This document shows, one piece after another, positions 56,871 through 64,000 of a DNA stretch of 64,000 bases. Under the pieces are notes generated by a model. It had not been told where the DNA came from. It worked only from the letters and a program-made list of their open reading frames with translations, and searched no databases. Origin of the DNA: Enorma burkinafasonensis (GTDB taxonomy: Bacteria; Actinomycetota; Coriobacteriia; Coriobacteriales; Coriobacteriaceae); assembly GCF_902150035.1 (NCBI RefSeq), contig NZ_LR597503.1, forward strand, positions 62,001 to 126,000, read 5' to 3'. The position numbers and the translations under genes are program-made. How positions within the stretch are numbered: position 1 is the first letter of the stretch; every line of letters starts with the position of its first letter.

Positions 56871-58316
56871 ATGGAAGAAGCGAAGGAAAGCAAGAAGGGG
56901 ATCGGGCTGTTCGGCCTCATCGGCATGGTGGTGAGCTCGTGCATCGGCTCGGGCGCGTTCGCTATCTCGGGGCAGCTGTCGCAGGTGGCCTCCCCGGGCA
57001 GCGCGCTCGTCGCCTGGCTCATCGTGGGCCTGGGCTTTCTCGCCCTCGCCCTCTCGCTCAATAACCTCGGCGCCGAGCGTCCCGACCTGCCGGGCATCTT
57101 CTCGTATGCCCAGGAGGGGTTCGGTCCCTTCGCGGGCTTCGTGTCGGGCTGGGGGTACTGGCTCTCGGCGTGGTTGGGGAACGTCGCCTTCGCGACCATG
57201 ATGATGTCCACGGTGGGCTACTTCTTCCCGGCGTTTCTCGCGGGAAACACCGTGCCGTGCATCGCGATTTCATCGGTGGTCATGTGGCTGCTCACGATCT
57301 TCGTGATCCGCGGCGTGGAGAGCGCATCGCTTCTCAACGCCGTCGTGATGGTGTGCAAGGTGGCGTCCCTCGCCGTGTTCGTCCTGTTCTCGGTCTTCAT
57401 GTTCAACGCGGGTGTGTTCACCGCAGATTTCTGGGGCACGCTCTACAACAACGCCGTCGCTGCCGGCTCCGCCGGTGCCGATGCGGTGGCGCTCGGCGAT
57501 GTCGCGCAGCAGATCATGAACTGCTTCATCATCATGTTCTGGGTGTTCGTCGGCATCGAGGGCGCGACGGTCATGTCGTCGCGCGCCGTCCGCAAGAGCG
57601 ATGTGGGCAAGGCCACGGTCATCGGTCTCGCGTGCCTGCTCGCCATCTATATCGGCTGCTCGGTGCTGCCGTACGGCTATATGCCCTATACCGAGATCGC
57701 ACAGCTCGACTACCCCGCGATGGTGTATATCTTCGAGGATATGGCTCCGGGCTGGGGCGGTGCGTTCATCTCTATCGCCATCATCATCTCCATCCTCGGA
57801 TCGTGGCTCTCGTTCACGATGCTCCCGGCCGAGACCACGTCGGAGATGGCCGCCAGCAAGCTTCTGCCCGCTTCGTGGGGCAAGCTTAACGGCAAGGGTG
57901 CCCCGCAGCTCAGCCTCACGGTCGTCGGCGCGTGCACCCAGGCATTCCTCATCGTGCTCCTGGTGAGCGAGGACGCCTATGACTTCGCGTACTCCATGTG
58001 CACCGTCGCCATCGTCATCACGTGGGCGTTTGCCGCTGCTTACCAGGTCAAGTACGCTTTGGAGAACAAGCAGGCCGCACAGCTCGCCATCGGTCTTGTC
58101 GCCACGGTGTTCCTCATCGTGGGCGTGCTGTTCAACGGATGGTCGTTCCTCCTCCTCACGTGCGTCGGTTACATCCCCGGCTTCGTCGTGTATGTCCAGG
58201 CGCGCAGGTCTGAGGGGCTTGAGCTCGGCTCCGTCGACAAGGTGGGCATAGCCGCGATCACCGCGCTCGGCGTCCTTGCGCTCATTTTGCTCGCCATGGG
58301 CGTTATCAGCCTGTAA
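56871..58316 (+). CDS. APC-family amino acid permease/antiporter
   Basis: 481 aa with about 12-13 membrane segments. GMVVSSCIGSGAFAISGQLS is the APC substrate-loop signature, and FWVFVGIEGATVMSSRAVRKSDVGKAT is typical of the basic amino acid/polyamine antiporter branch (ArcD/LysI-like). Arginine-ornithine or similar exchange is likely but unproven. GGGAAGGGGG precedes the ATG. The following aminotransferase is 94 bases downstream. Confidence 0.88.
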   Translation: MEEAKESKKGIGLFGLIGMVVSSCIGSGAFAISGQLSQVASPGSALVAWLIVGLGFLALALSLNNLGAERPDLPGIFSYAQEGFGPFAGFVSGWGYWLSAWLGNVAFATMMMSTVGYFFPAFLAGNTVPCIAISSVVMWLLTIFVIRGVESASLLNAVVMVCKVASLAVFVLFSVFMFNAGVFTADFWGTLYNNAVAAGSAGADAVALGDVAQQIMNCFIIMFWVFVGIEGATVMSSRAVRKSDVGKATVIGLACLLAIYIGCSVLPYGYMPYTEIAQLDYPAMVYIFEDMAPGWGGAFISIAIIISILGSWLSFTMLPAETTSEMAASKLLPASWGKLNGKGAPQLSLTVVGACTQAFLIVLLVSEDAYDFAYSMCTVAIVITWAFAAAYQVKYALENKQAAQLAIGLVATVFLIVGVLFNGWSFLLLTCVGYIPGFVVYVQARRSEGLELGSVDKVGIAAITALGVLALILLAMGVISL

Positions 58317-58410
58317 CGTATAGATTGGGACGCCGCGGCGGCTTCGCCGGAGGCGGCAATCGCCGCGGCGCTTCGGGGTTTCTCGAAGGAGTAGGGGAAG
58401 GGAGTACCCC

Positions 58411-59529
58411 ATGAAGATCGCAACCATCGGCGTCGAGGACTGGCTCAACGTCCACGAGAAGAGCGCCACGGTCGATATCGCGCAGTCGACGATCGCGTCG
58501 CTCACCATGGACGAGATCCTGCACCTGGACGGCACGGACGGCAGCGGGTTCTACGAGCAGCTCGGCCGCGAGAAGATGAACTACGGCTGGATCGAGGGCT
58601 CGCCCGAGTTCAAGGAGGAGGTGGCCCGGCTCTACGATAGCGTCGAGCCCGATAACATCCTCCAGACCAACGGCGCCACCGGCGCGAACCTGCTCGCGCT
58701 CATGACGCTCGTGGAGCCCGGCGACCACGTGATCGCCGAGTACCCCACCTACCAGCCGCTCTACGAGATCCCGCGCACGCTCGGCGCCGACGTCGAGTAC
58801 TGGCACATCCGTGAGGAGCTGGGCTGGCAGCCTGACATCGCCGAGCTCGAGCGGCTCATCCGTTCCGACACCAAGCTCATCTGCATCAACAACGCTTCGA
58901 ACCCGCTCGGCACGGTGCTCCCGCGCGAGACGCTCGAGCGAATCGTCGAGATCGCGCGCTCCGTGGGCGCCTACGTGCTCTCCGACGAGGTCTACCTTCC
59001 GCTCGAGGACACCGAGAGCTTCGTCTCGATGGCCGACCTCTACGACCGCGCCGTGGTCACGAACAGCATCTCGAAGACCTACTCGGTGCCGGCGGCGCGC
59101 ATCGGCTGGACGGTCTCGAACGCCGAGGTGGCGGACCGCATCCGCACGTACCGCGACTACACGCTCATCTGCGGCGGCATCTTCAACGACGCGCTCGCCG
59201 TCCACGTGCTCCGCAACCGCGGGCGCATCCTCGAGCGAAACCGCGCCATCGTGCTGGGCAACCGCGCCATCGCGCAGGCATGGGTCGACGCCGAGCCGCG
59301 CGTGCGCTGGGTCGCGCCCAAGGGCGTCTCGACCTCCTATATCCAGTTCGACATCCCCATGGACGACGAGGAGTTCTGCCTCAAGCTGCTGCGCGAGCGC
59401 GGCGTGCTGCTCGTCCCCGGCGGCCGCTTCGAGCTGCCCTGCGGCGCGCGGCTGGGCTACTGCGCACCCGAGCAGACGCTGCGCGAGGGGCTGGCGCTGC
59501 TCTCGGAGGCGCTGCGCGAGTTCGACTAG
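58411..59529 (+). CDS. PLP-dependent class I/II aminotransferase
   Basis: 372 aa. PLP lysine is Lys222 in NSISKTYSVPAARIGW; other motifs are LQTNGATGANLLAL, CINNASNPLGTVL and LSDEVYLPL. It begins with an unusual conserved MKIATIGVEDWLNVHEK. Substrate not identified. Pairing with an amino acid permease suggests it deaminates the imported amino acid. Confidence 0.88.
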   Translation: MKIATIGVEDWLNVHEKSATVDIAQSTIASLTMDEILHLDGTDGSGFYEQLGREKMNYGWIEGSPEFKEEVARLYDSVEPDNILQTNGATGANLLALMTLVEPGDHVIAEYPTYQPLYEIPRTLGADVEYWHIREELGWQPDIAELERLIRSDTKLICINNASNPLGTVLPRETLERIVEIARSVGAYVLSDEVYLPLEDTESFVSMADLYDRAVVTNSISKTYSVPAARIGWTVSNAEVADRIRTYRDYTLICGGIFNDALAVHVLRNRGRILERNRAIVLGNRAIAQAWVDAEPRVRWVAPKGVSTSYIQFDIPMDDEEFCLKLLRERGVLLVPGGRFELPCGARLGYCAPEQTLREGLALLSEALREFD

Positions 59530-59647
59530 GGGGTCCCGCTCCTTCTGCCGATGCGGGGGCGCCGTAGGAAGTTTGTCGTTTGGCATGGAGGTGGGCTGTC
59601 GCCTGCCTCCATGCCGCTTTTTCGGGGCTTCGATGGAGGCGCTGTTT

Positions 59648-59790
59648 CAGTTTTTCAAGTAGTAGGTACCTTTATTGAGAACTTCCGAGTAGAGGCTACC
59701 TGGGCATGATGAACCGTGCAGCTCGGCACGTCGAAACCCTACCGCTTACCGCGCGATAGCCAGAAAAGGTACCGACTACTTGAAAAACTG
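59648..59790. repeat. Inverted-repeat cassette, 97-bp interior (member D)
   Basis: The left arm starts at 59648 with CAGTTTTTCAAGTAGT, an exact complement of the outer right arm (59775-59790); after one mismatch GGTACC pairs as well. The interior from GGTACC to GGTACC is 97 bp. ACCTG occurs at 59698-59702, off-centre. CGTGC/GCACG forms an inner hairpin. It lies between the convergent aminotransferase and dxs genes (284-bp gap). The arms are AT-rich, unlike the region. Confidence 0.68.
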
Positions 59791-59813
59791 TTGTCGCCGC
59801 ACGGATTCCAGCC

Positions 59814-61589
59814 CTACGCGAGCAGGTTCTCGATGTCGGCCGCGATGCCCTCGACGGTGATGCCGTTCTCGGCGAGCAGCTCCTCGGGTTTGAAGCGGTC
59901 GGGGAAGCCCTTCCGGATGCCGTAGCAGCGCACGCGCAGGTCGCTCCCGGCGAGGAAGCGCGCGACCTTCTCGCCCCAGCCGCCCTCGAGGACGCCGTCC
60001 TCGAGCGTGACGAGCGCGCGGTAGCGGCCGCGGGCGTCGGAGAGGAACGCCTCGTCGAGCTCGGTCGCGAAGCGCGGGTTCACGACGGCCGCGTCGATGC
60101 CTCGCGCGGCGAGCGCGGAGGCGATTTGCTCTCCGAGCGACAGGAACGTGCCGAGCGCCAGGATCGCGACGTCTGAGCCCTCGCGGACGGTCCGGTAGGC
60201 GGGGGCGGAGAAATCGGTATCGCCGCTCTGGGATACGAGCTCGGGCCGGGAGACCACGGGGCCGACGGGCATGCGGATGACCACGGGCACCTCGCGCTGC
60301 CGGAGCGCCCAGTCGAGCATGGCGAGGTACTCCTCGCGGCATGCGGGGACAAGGCAGCGCAGGCCGGGCATGCTCCCGAGCATGGCGAGGTCGAAGAAGT
60401 TGAGGTGGGTCTCCGCAGACGCCCCGAAGACCGAGGCGCCGATATCCAGGATGGTCGCCGGTGCGCGGTTGAGGCAGAGGTCGTGCCAGAGCTCGTCGTA
60501 GGCGCGCTGCAGGAAGGCGCCGTACACGCCGAAGACGGGGCTGGCGCCGGCGCGCGCGAGGGCGGCACAGTAGGTCACGGCGTGCTCCTCGGCGATCCCG
60601 ACGTCCACGAAGCGCTCGCCCGCCTGCGCGCGGCGCTCGGGCGTGAAGCCCATCACGTAGGGCATGCCGGCGGTCACGGCGACGATCCGCGGGTCCTCGC
60701 CCATGCGCGCGAGCAGGTGCTCGGCCGTGAGGTCGGCATAGGTGCCGCGGGGCACGTCCCCGCTGATGAGCGCGATCTTCTCCCCGGCCTCGGGGTCGAA
60801 GGCGCCCACGTGGTGCCAGCCCTCGGGGTCGCGCTCCGCGGGCTCGAAGCCAGCACCCTTGACGGTATGGATATGCAGGACGACTGGGTGGTCGCAGCCG
60901 CGCAGCTCCGTGAGCGCGTCGACGAGGGCGAGCGCGTCGTTTCCCGCCTCGACGTAGCGGTAGTCGAAGCCCATGGCGCGAAAGAGGTTGTTCTCGGCCG
61001 TGCCGCCGGTCGCCCGCAGCGCGGCGAGGTTGCCGTAGATGCCGCCGTGGTTCTCGGCGATGGACTGGTCGTTGTCGTTCACGATGACGATGATGCCGCT
61101 GCCGAGCTCGGCGGCGTTGTCGAGGCCCTCGAACGCAAGGCCGCCGGAGAGCGACCCGTCGCCGATGACGGCCACGACGTCGTAGTGCTCGCCGGCGAGG
61201 TCGCGCGCCTTGGCGAGGCCGCATGCGAGGCTCAGCGAGGTCGAGGTGTGCCCCATCGAGAAGAGGTCGTGCTCGGACTCGCGCGGGTTGGAGAACCCGG
61301 AGACCTCGCCGAAGTGCGCGGGGTCGGTGAAGGCAGCCGCGCGGCCGGTGAGCGCCTTGTGGGCGTAGCACTGGTGCGAGACGTCGAAGACGATCTTGTC
61401 GCGCGGGGAGTCGAACACGCGGTGCAGCGCCACCGTGAGCTCGATGATCGCGAGGTTGGGGGCGAGGTGCCCGCCCACGGCGGCGGACTGGCGGACGATC
61501 GCGCGGCGGAGCTCGTCGCTGAGCCTAGGCAGGTCCGCGGCGTCCAGCGCCTTGACATCCTCAGGTGATGTGATGTGTTCCAAAAGCAT
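59814..61589 (-). CDS. dxs: 1-deoxy-D-xylulose-5-phosphate synthase
   Basis: 591 aa, slightly shorter than the usual 620. Condenses pyruvate and glyceraldehyde 3-phosphate for isoprenoid, thiamine and pyridoxal precursors. DVSHQCYAHK, thiamine-diphosphate motif GDGSLSGGLAFEGLDNAAE, and the C-terminal transketolase parts (DVGIAEEHAVTYCAAL, LEDGVLEGGWGEKV) are all present. The ribosome binding site is weak (GGAGC 9 bases upstream). Confidence 0.94.
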   Translation of the reverse strand: MLLEHITSPEDVKALDAADLPRLSDELRRAIVRQSAAVGGHLAPNLAIIELTVALHRVFDSPRDKIVFDVSHQCYAHKALTGRAAAFTDPAHFGEVSGFSNPRESEHDLFSMGHTSTSLSLACGLAKARDLAGEHYDVVAVIGDGSLSGGLAFEGLDNAAELGSGIIVIVNDNDQSIAENHGGIYGNLAALRATGGTAENNLFRAMGFDYRYVEAGNDALALVDALTELRGCDHPVVLHIHTVKGAGFEPAERDPEGWHHVGAFDPEAGEKIALISGDVPRGTYADLTAEHLLARMGEDPRIVAVTAGMPYVMGFTPERRAQAGERFVDVGIAEEHAVTYCAALARAGASPVFGVYGAFLQRAYDELWHDLCLNRAPATILDIGASVFGASAETHLNFFDLAMLGSMPGLRCLVPACREEYLAMLDWALRQREVPVVIRMPVGPVVSRPELVSQSGDTDFSAPAYRTVREGSDVAILALGTFLSLGEQIASALAARGIDAAVVNPRFATELDEAFLSDARGRYRALVTLEDGVLEGGWGEKVARFLAGSDLRVRCYGIRKGFPDRFKPEELLAENGITVEGIAADIENLLA

Positions 61590-61920
61590 CGCGCGCCGCG
61601 CTCCGAAATCTATGGTCCCGTCCCCGTCAGTTCAGCGTGAATACCTAGTTTCTCACAAGAACCGCGGGGAAATGTGTATGCTCTGCGATGGGTGTGCGGT
61701 CGATGGAGGGGGACGGTAGCTGCGCGGCGCTGAACGGCAGGCGGATTGCGCGCAGGTTTTGCCGCGGGGCATCTGGAGCCCTGCTCCGGCTACCGGATAG
61801 CCGCCCGCGCCCGTGTCCTGGCACCCCCGCGAAACCTTTATACGATGCTGCCGGGGTGCGGGCTGTCGAACCTGCTATGCTATCGCGTAACGCATCGGGC
61901 GGATGTTAGGAGGACACCCC
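61590..61920. promoter_or_regulatory. Divergent region between dxs and the stomatin-like gene
   Basis: No gene is supported in these 331 bases. Two TATGCT boxes on the plus strand (61677-61682 and 61876-61881) could be -10 elements; the second is 40 bases before the SPFH start. Neither has a clear -35. Confidence 0.35.
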
Positions 61921-62886
61921 ATGATCGATTCCGTTCTGTCCGGTATCGGCGGACTGTTCTGGCTCATCGTCATCGTCGCCCTGATCGGCGTCGTGCTCGC
62001 CAACACGCTCTTCGTGGTCAAGCAGCAGCACGCGGTCATCATCGAGCGGCTCGGCAAGTTCAGCGGCATCGTGGGCGCGGGCATCCACGCCAAGATCCCC
62101 GTGATCGACCGCAAGGCCGCCACCGTGAGCCTGCGCACGATGAAGAACGGCTTCGATATCGACGCGAAGACCGAGGACAACGTCACCATCGGCCTCGAGG
62201 TCTCCGTGCAGTACCACGTCTCCTACGACATGGGTCGCGGCCCGGCCGACTCCGGCGTCTACAAGAGCTACTACATGCTCCAGCAGCCCGTGGCGCAGAT
62301 GCGCGACTTCATCACCGACGCCCTGCGCTCGTCGATCCCGGTCTACACGCTCGACGAGGTCTTCGCCAAGAAGGACGACATCGCGCAGGACGTGAACGCC
62401 ACGGTGTCCGAGCAGATGGCCGCCTACGGCTTCACGCTCGTGTCGACCCTCATCACCCGCATCGCGCTGCCTGCCGAGGTCGAGGACTCCATGAACCAGA
62501 TCAACGCCGCCCAGCGCACCAAGGCCGCCGCGCAGGACCTGGCCGAGGCGGACCGCATCCGCCGCGTGACCGAGGCCCGTGCCGAGGCCGAGGCGATGGA
62601 GAAGTCGGGCGAGGGCATCGCCAACCAGCGCAAGGCCATCGCCGTGGGCATCAAGGACTCGCTGGAGTCCATCCAGGAGACCGGCGTGTCCAACACCGAG
62701 GCGAACCTGCTGTTCATGTACACGCAGTGGACCGAGATGATGACCGAGTTCGCGCGCACCGGCAAGAGCTCCACGGTCGTGCTGCCGGCGAGCTTCAAGG
62801 AGAGCGCCTCGATGTTCGAGCAGATGCTCGCCGCGAGCGAGGCGGGCGAGCAGGGCAACGTCCCGCCGACCGCGCCGGGCAAATAG
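61921..62886 (+). CDS. Stomatin-like SPFH/band-7 protein
   Basis: 321 aa. One N-terminal membrane segment (LFWLIVIVALIGVVLANTLFVV), an SPFH domain (VVKQQHAVIIERLGKFSGIVGAGIHAKIPVIDR), then a helical region (AAQRTKAAAQDLAEADRIRRVTEARAEAEAMEKSGEG). This is the QmcA/HflC-like single-span class, different from the two-span protein at 24559. Membrane microdomain scaffold or protease-associated role is usual. AGGAGG precedes the ATG. Confidence 0.9.
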   Translation: MIDSVLSGIGGLFWLIVIVALIGVVLANTLFVVKQQHAVIIERLGKFSGIVGAGIHAKIPVIDRKAATVSLRTMKNGFDIDAKTEDNVTIGLEVSVQYHVSYDMGRGPADSGVYKSYYMLQQPVAQMRDFITDALRSSIPVYTLDEVFAKKDDIAQDVNATVSEQMAAYGFTLVSTLITRIALPAEVEDSMNQINAAQRTKAAAQDLAEADRIRRVTEARAEAEAMEKSGEGIANQRKAIAVGIKDSLESIQETGVSNTEANLLFMYTQWTEMMTEFARTGKSSTVVLPASFKESASMFEQMLAASEAGEQGNVPPTAPGK

Positions 62887-62897
62887 GGAAGCCCCCG

Positions 62898-63434
62898 TTA
62901 GGATCTCGCGGGCCGGACGCTCACGGCCTTCCGCACGATGCGGCCCACCTGCACGCCGATCACGGCCTTGACGGCGTCGGCCACCACGAAGGGCGCCACC
63001 GCCGCGGCGAGCGCCTCGGTAAGGCCCATGCCGGAGATGGCCATGAGCTGGAGCGTCCCCGCCGCATAGGAGATTGCGATAAGGCACGCGATGGCGAGCG
63101 GCTCGCGGATGCCCAAGGGGATGCGCCCGCGGTCGAGCACGCCTGCCGCGGCGATTGTCCCGAGCAGGAAGCCCCACAGAAAGCCGCCGGTCGGTCCGGC
63201 GAGCGATGCGATGCCGCCGGAGAACCCGGAGAACACGGGCATGCCGATGCCGCCCAGAAGCAGGTAGACGGCGACCGTGACCACGGCGTCGCGCCCGCCG
63301 AGCGCGATGGGCAGCATGGCGAGGACGAGCGTCTGCAAGGTGAAGGGGATCGGTCCCAAGGGGATGCTGATCGAGGACGCCACGGCGAGCAGCGCAACGC
63401 TCAGGCCGCAGCGGGCGATGCGGACGGTTTCCAT
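62898..63434 (-). CDS. bioY: Biotin transporter BioY
   Basis: 178 aa, about six membrane segments, S-component of an energy-coupling factor transporter. The signature GPIPFTLQTLVLAMLPIALGGRDA and LLLGGIGMPVFSGFSGG are present. AAAGGAGG precedes the ATG. No bio synthesis genes are nearby, so the cell probably takes up biotin. Last gene of a possible three-gene minus-strand unit. Confidence 0.95.
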   Translation of the reverse strand: METVRIARCGLSVALLAVASSISIPLGPIPFTLQTLVLAMLPIALGGRDAVVTVAVYLLLGGIGMPVFSGFSGGIASLAGPTGGFLWGFLLGTIAAAGVLDRGRIPLGIREPLAIACLIAISYAAGTLQLMAISGMGLTEALAAAVAPFVVADAVKAVIGVQVGRIVRKAVSVRPARS

Positions 63435-63446
63435 GGTTGGCCTCCT

Positions 63447-63779
63447 TTAGAGCAACAAGCCGAAGACGAGCGGCAGGAGCACTGCGATGAGCATCATGAC
63501 GACGAAGAAGACGATGATGCTCCGCAGCTGCGATAGGATCGCCGATGCCTGTTGGGGTGCGGTTGACGCGGGCCTACGATGCCAGGCATGGCGCTGGTGA
63601 TGCTCCACCTCGCGACGGGCCTGCTCATGGCGTCTTTGCGCCTCGTGCGCCCGGAGCCGCTCGGCGCCGTCGGTCATATCGGGCGCCTCGAAGCCGGGCT
63701 CATCGGTCGGCATGATGGGATCCGGTGCGTTGAACGGATCGATATCGGGCGCGTAGCGAGGTGTCTGGCTCCAGGCCAT
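63447..63779 (-). CDS. Small C-terminally anchored membrane protein
   Basis: 110 aa. About 85 polar residues (Asp/Pro-rich, then His/Arg/Gln-rich RLRAHEAQRRHEQARREVEHHQ) followed by one strongly hydrophobic C-terminal segment (IIVFFVVMMLIAVLLPLVFGLLL). No family recognised. It sits 12 bases before bioY and 27 after the next small gene. Confidence 0.75.
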   Translation of the reverse strand: MAWSQTPRYAPDIDPFNAPDPIMPTDEPGFEAPDMTDGAERLRAHEAQRRHEQARREVEHHQRHAWHRRPASTAPQQASAILSQLRSIIVFFVVMMLIAVLLPLVFGLLL

Positions 63780-63806
63780 GGGTCTCCAACCTTCCGAGAA
63801 CCGTCG

Positions 63807-63977
63807 CTAGAAGAGGCTGCCGTCCTCGTCCTCGGGCTTGGGCCCGCGGTCGACGTACATCTTGCTCGTGCGCTTCTCCAAGATGAAGGCAACGACCGCC
63901 GCGACGACGATGCCCCCGAAGAACAGGACGGCCAGGCCGCCGCGCGTGCCGAAGAGAAACGAAAAGACATCGCCCAT
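63807..63977 (-). CDS. 56-residue single-span membrane protein
   Basis: Reads MGDVFSFLFG, a hydrophobic span (LAVLFFGGIVVAAVVAFIL), then EKRTSKMYVDRGPKPEDEDGSLF and a TAG stop. GGGAGGG lies 6 bases before the ATG. It has an N-out, charged C-tail form and the same codon bias as its neighbours. No family recognised. Probably first in a unit with the 110-aa protein and bioY. Confidence 0.7.
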   Translation of the reverse strand: MGDVFSFLFGTRGGLAVLFFGGIVVAAVVAFILEKRTSKMYVDRGPKPEDEDGSLF

Positions 63978-64000
63978 GGTGAGCCCTCCCGGAGCTTGCG

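Overview
The window is high-GC chromosomal DNA from an anaerobic, fermentative actinobacterium. The best guess is Collinsella or a close relative in the Coriobacteriia. This rests on codon use (G/C-rich third positions), strong AGGAGG-type ribosome binding sites, a membrane-bound LuxR regulator of the coriobacterial type, pyruvate formate-lyase with its activase, a beta-glucoside PTS, and duplicated YitT proteins. I could run no database search. I see no rRNA, tRNA, prophage, intact IS element, CRISPR array or origin. Start codons were chosen by ribosome binding site and by alignment with family N-termini from memory.

Layout. 1-3.4 kb: the 3' end of hicA with hicB, the DNA-repair pair rmuC-nth on the minus strand, and a RelB/YafQ-type toxin-antitoxin pair behind a 30-bp palindrome. 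3.6-20.2 kb: mfd, a YitT protein, recQ, metA (acetyl type), a PreP-like M16 peptidase, an EamA transporter, htpG and a Nudix-Vsr fusion. 20.4-25.6 kb: a BceAB-type ABC pair, a small basic protein, a ribbon-helix-helix protein and an SPFH protein. 26-36.5 kb: a fermentation and sugar block of pflB lacking its glycyl-radical domain, that domain as a separate gene, a LicR-type regulator, a cellobiose PTS with 6-phospho-beta-glucosidase, pflA, then mtnN. 36.5-38.1 kb: engB and a TacAT-type toxin-antitoxin pair. 38.2-48.2 kb: a YgiQ radical SAM protein, malic enzyme, a second YitT, then thrB-thrC and, divergently, lysC-asd. 48.3-55.4 kb: a TetR-controlled MacB-like ABC exporter with a huge coiled coil, phosphofructokinase with an unusual signature, and a small membrane protein. 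55.4-64 kb: a LuxR membrane regulator facing an amino acid permease and aminotransferase, then dxs, a stomatin-like SPFH protein, bioY and two small membrane proteins.

How it fits together. Cellobiose or a similar beta-glucoside would enter through the PTS, be split by the phospho-glucosidase, pass through phosphofructokinase, and the pyruvate would be cleaved by the two-piece PFL activated by PflA. Aspartate semialdehyde from lysC-asd feeds threonine (thrB, thrC) and, through metA, methionine. Homoserine dehydrogenase is not in the window.

The most unexpected signal is non-coding. At least five intergenic cassettes of about 135-150 bp have arms of 20 or more bp in inverted orientation enclosing 93-99 bp. 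Three share an arm core (CTTGGCGGTGG) with exactly 99 bp between the cores, and all five carry ACCTG (or CAGGT) near the centre while the rest of the interior diverges. Two further intervals have the same geometry without a central ACCTG. The next most interesting points are the split PFL and the Nudix-Vsr fusion.
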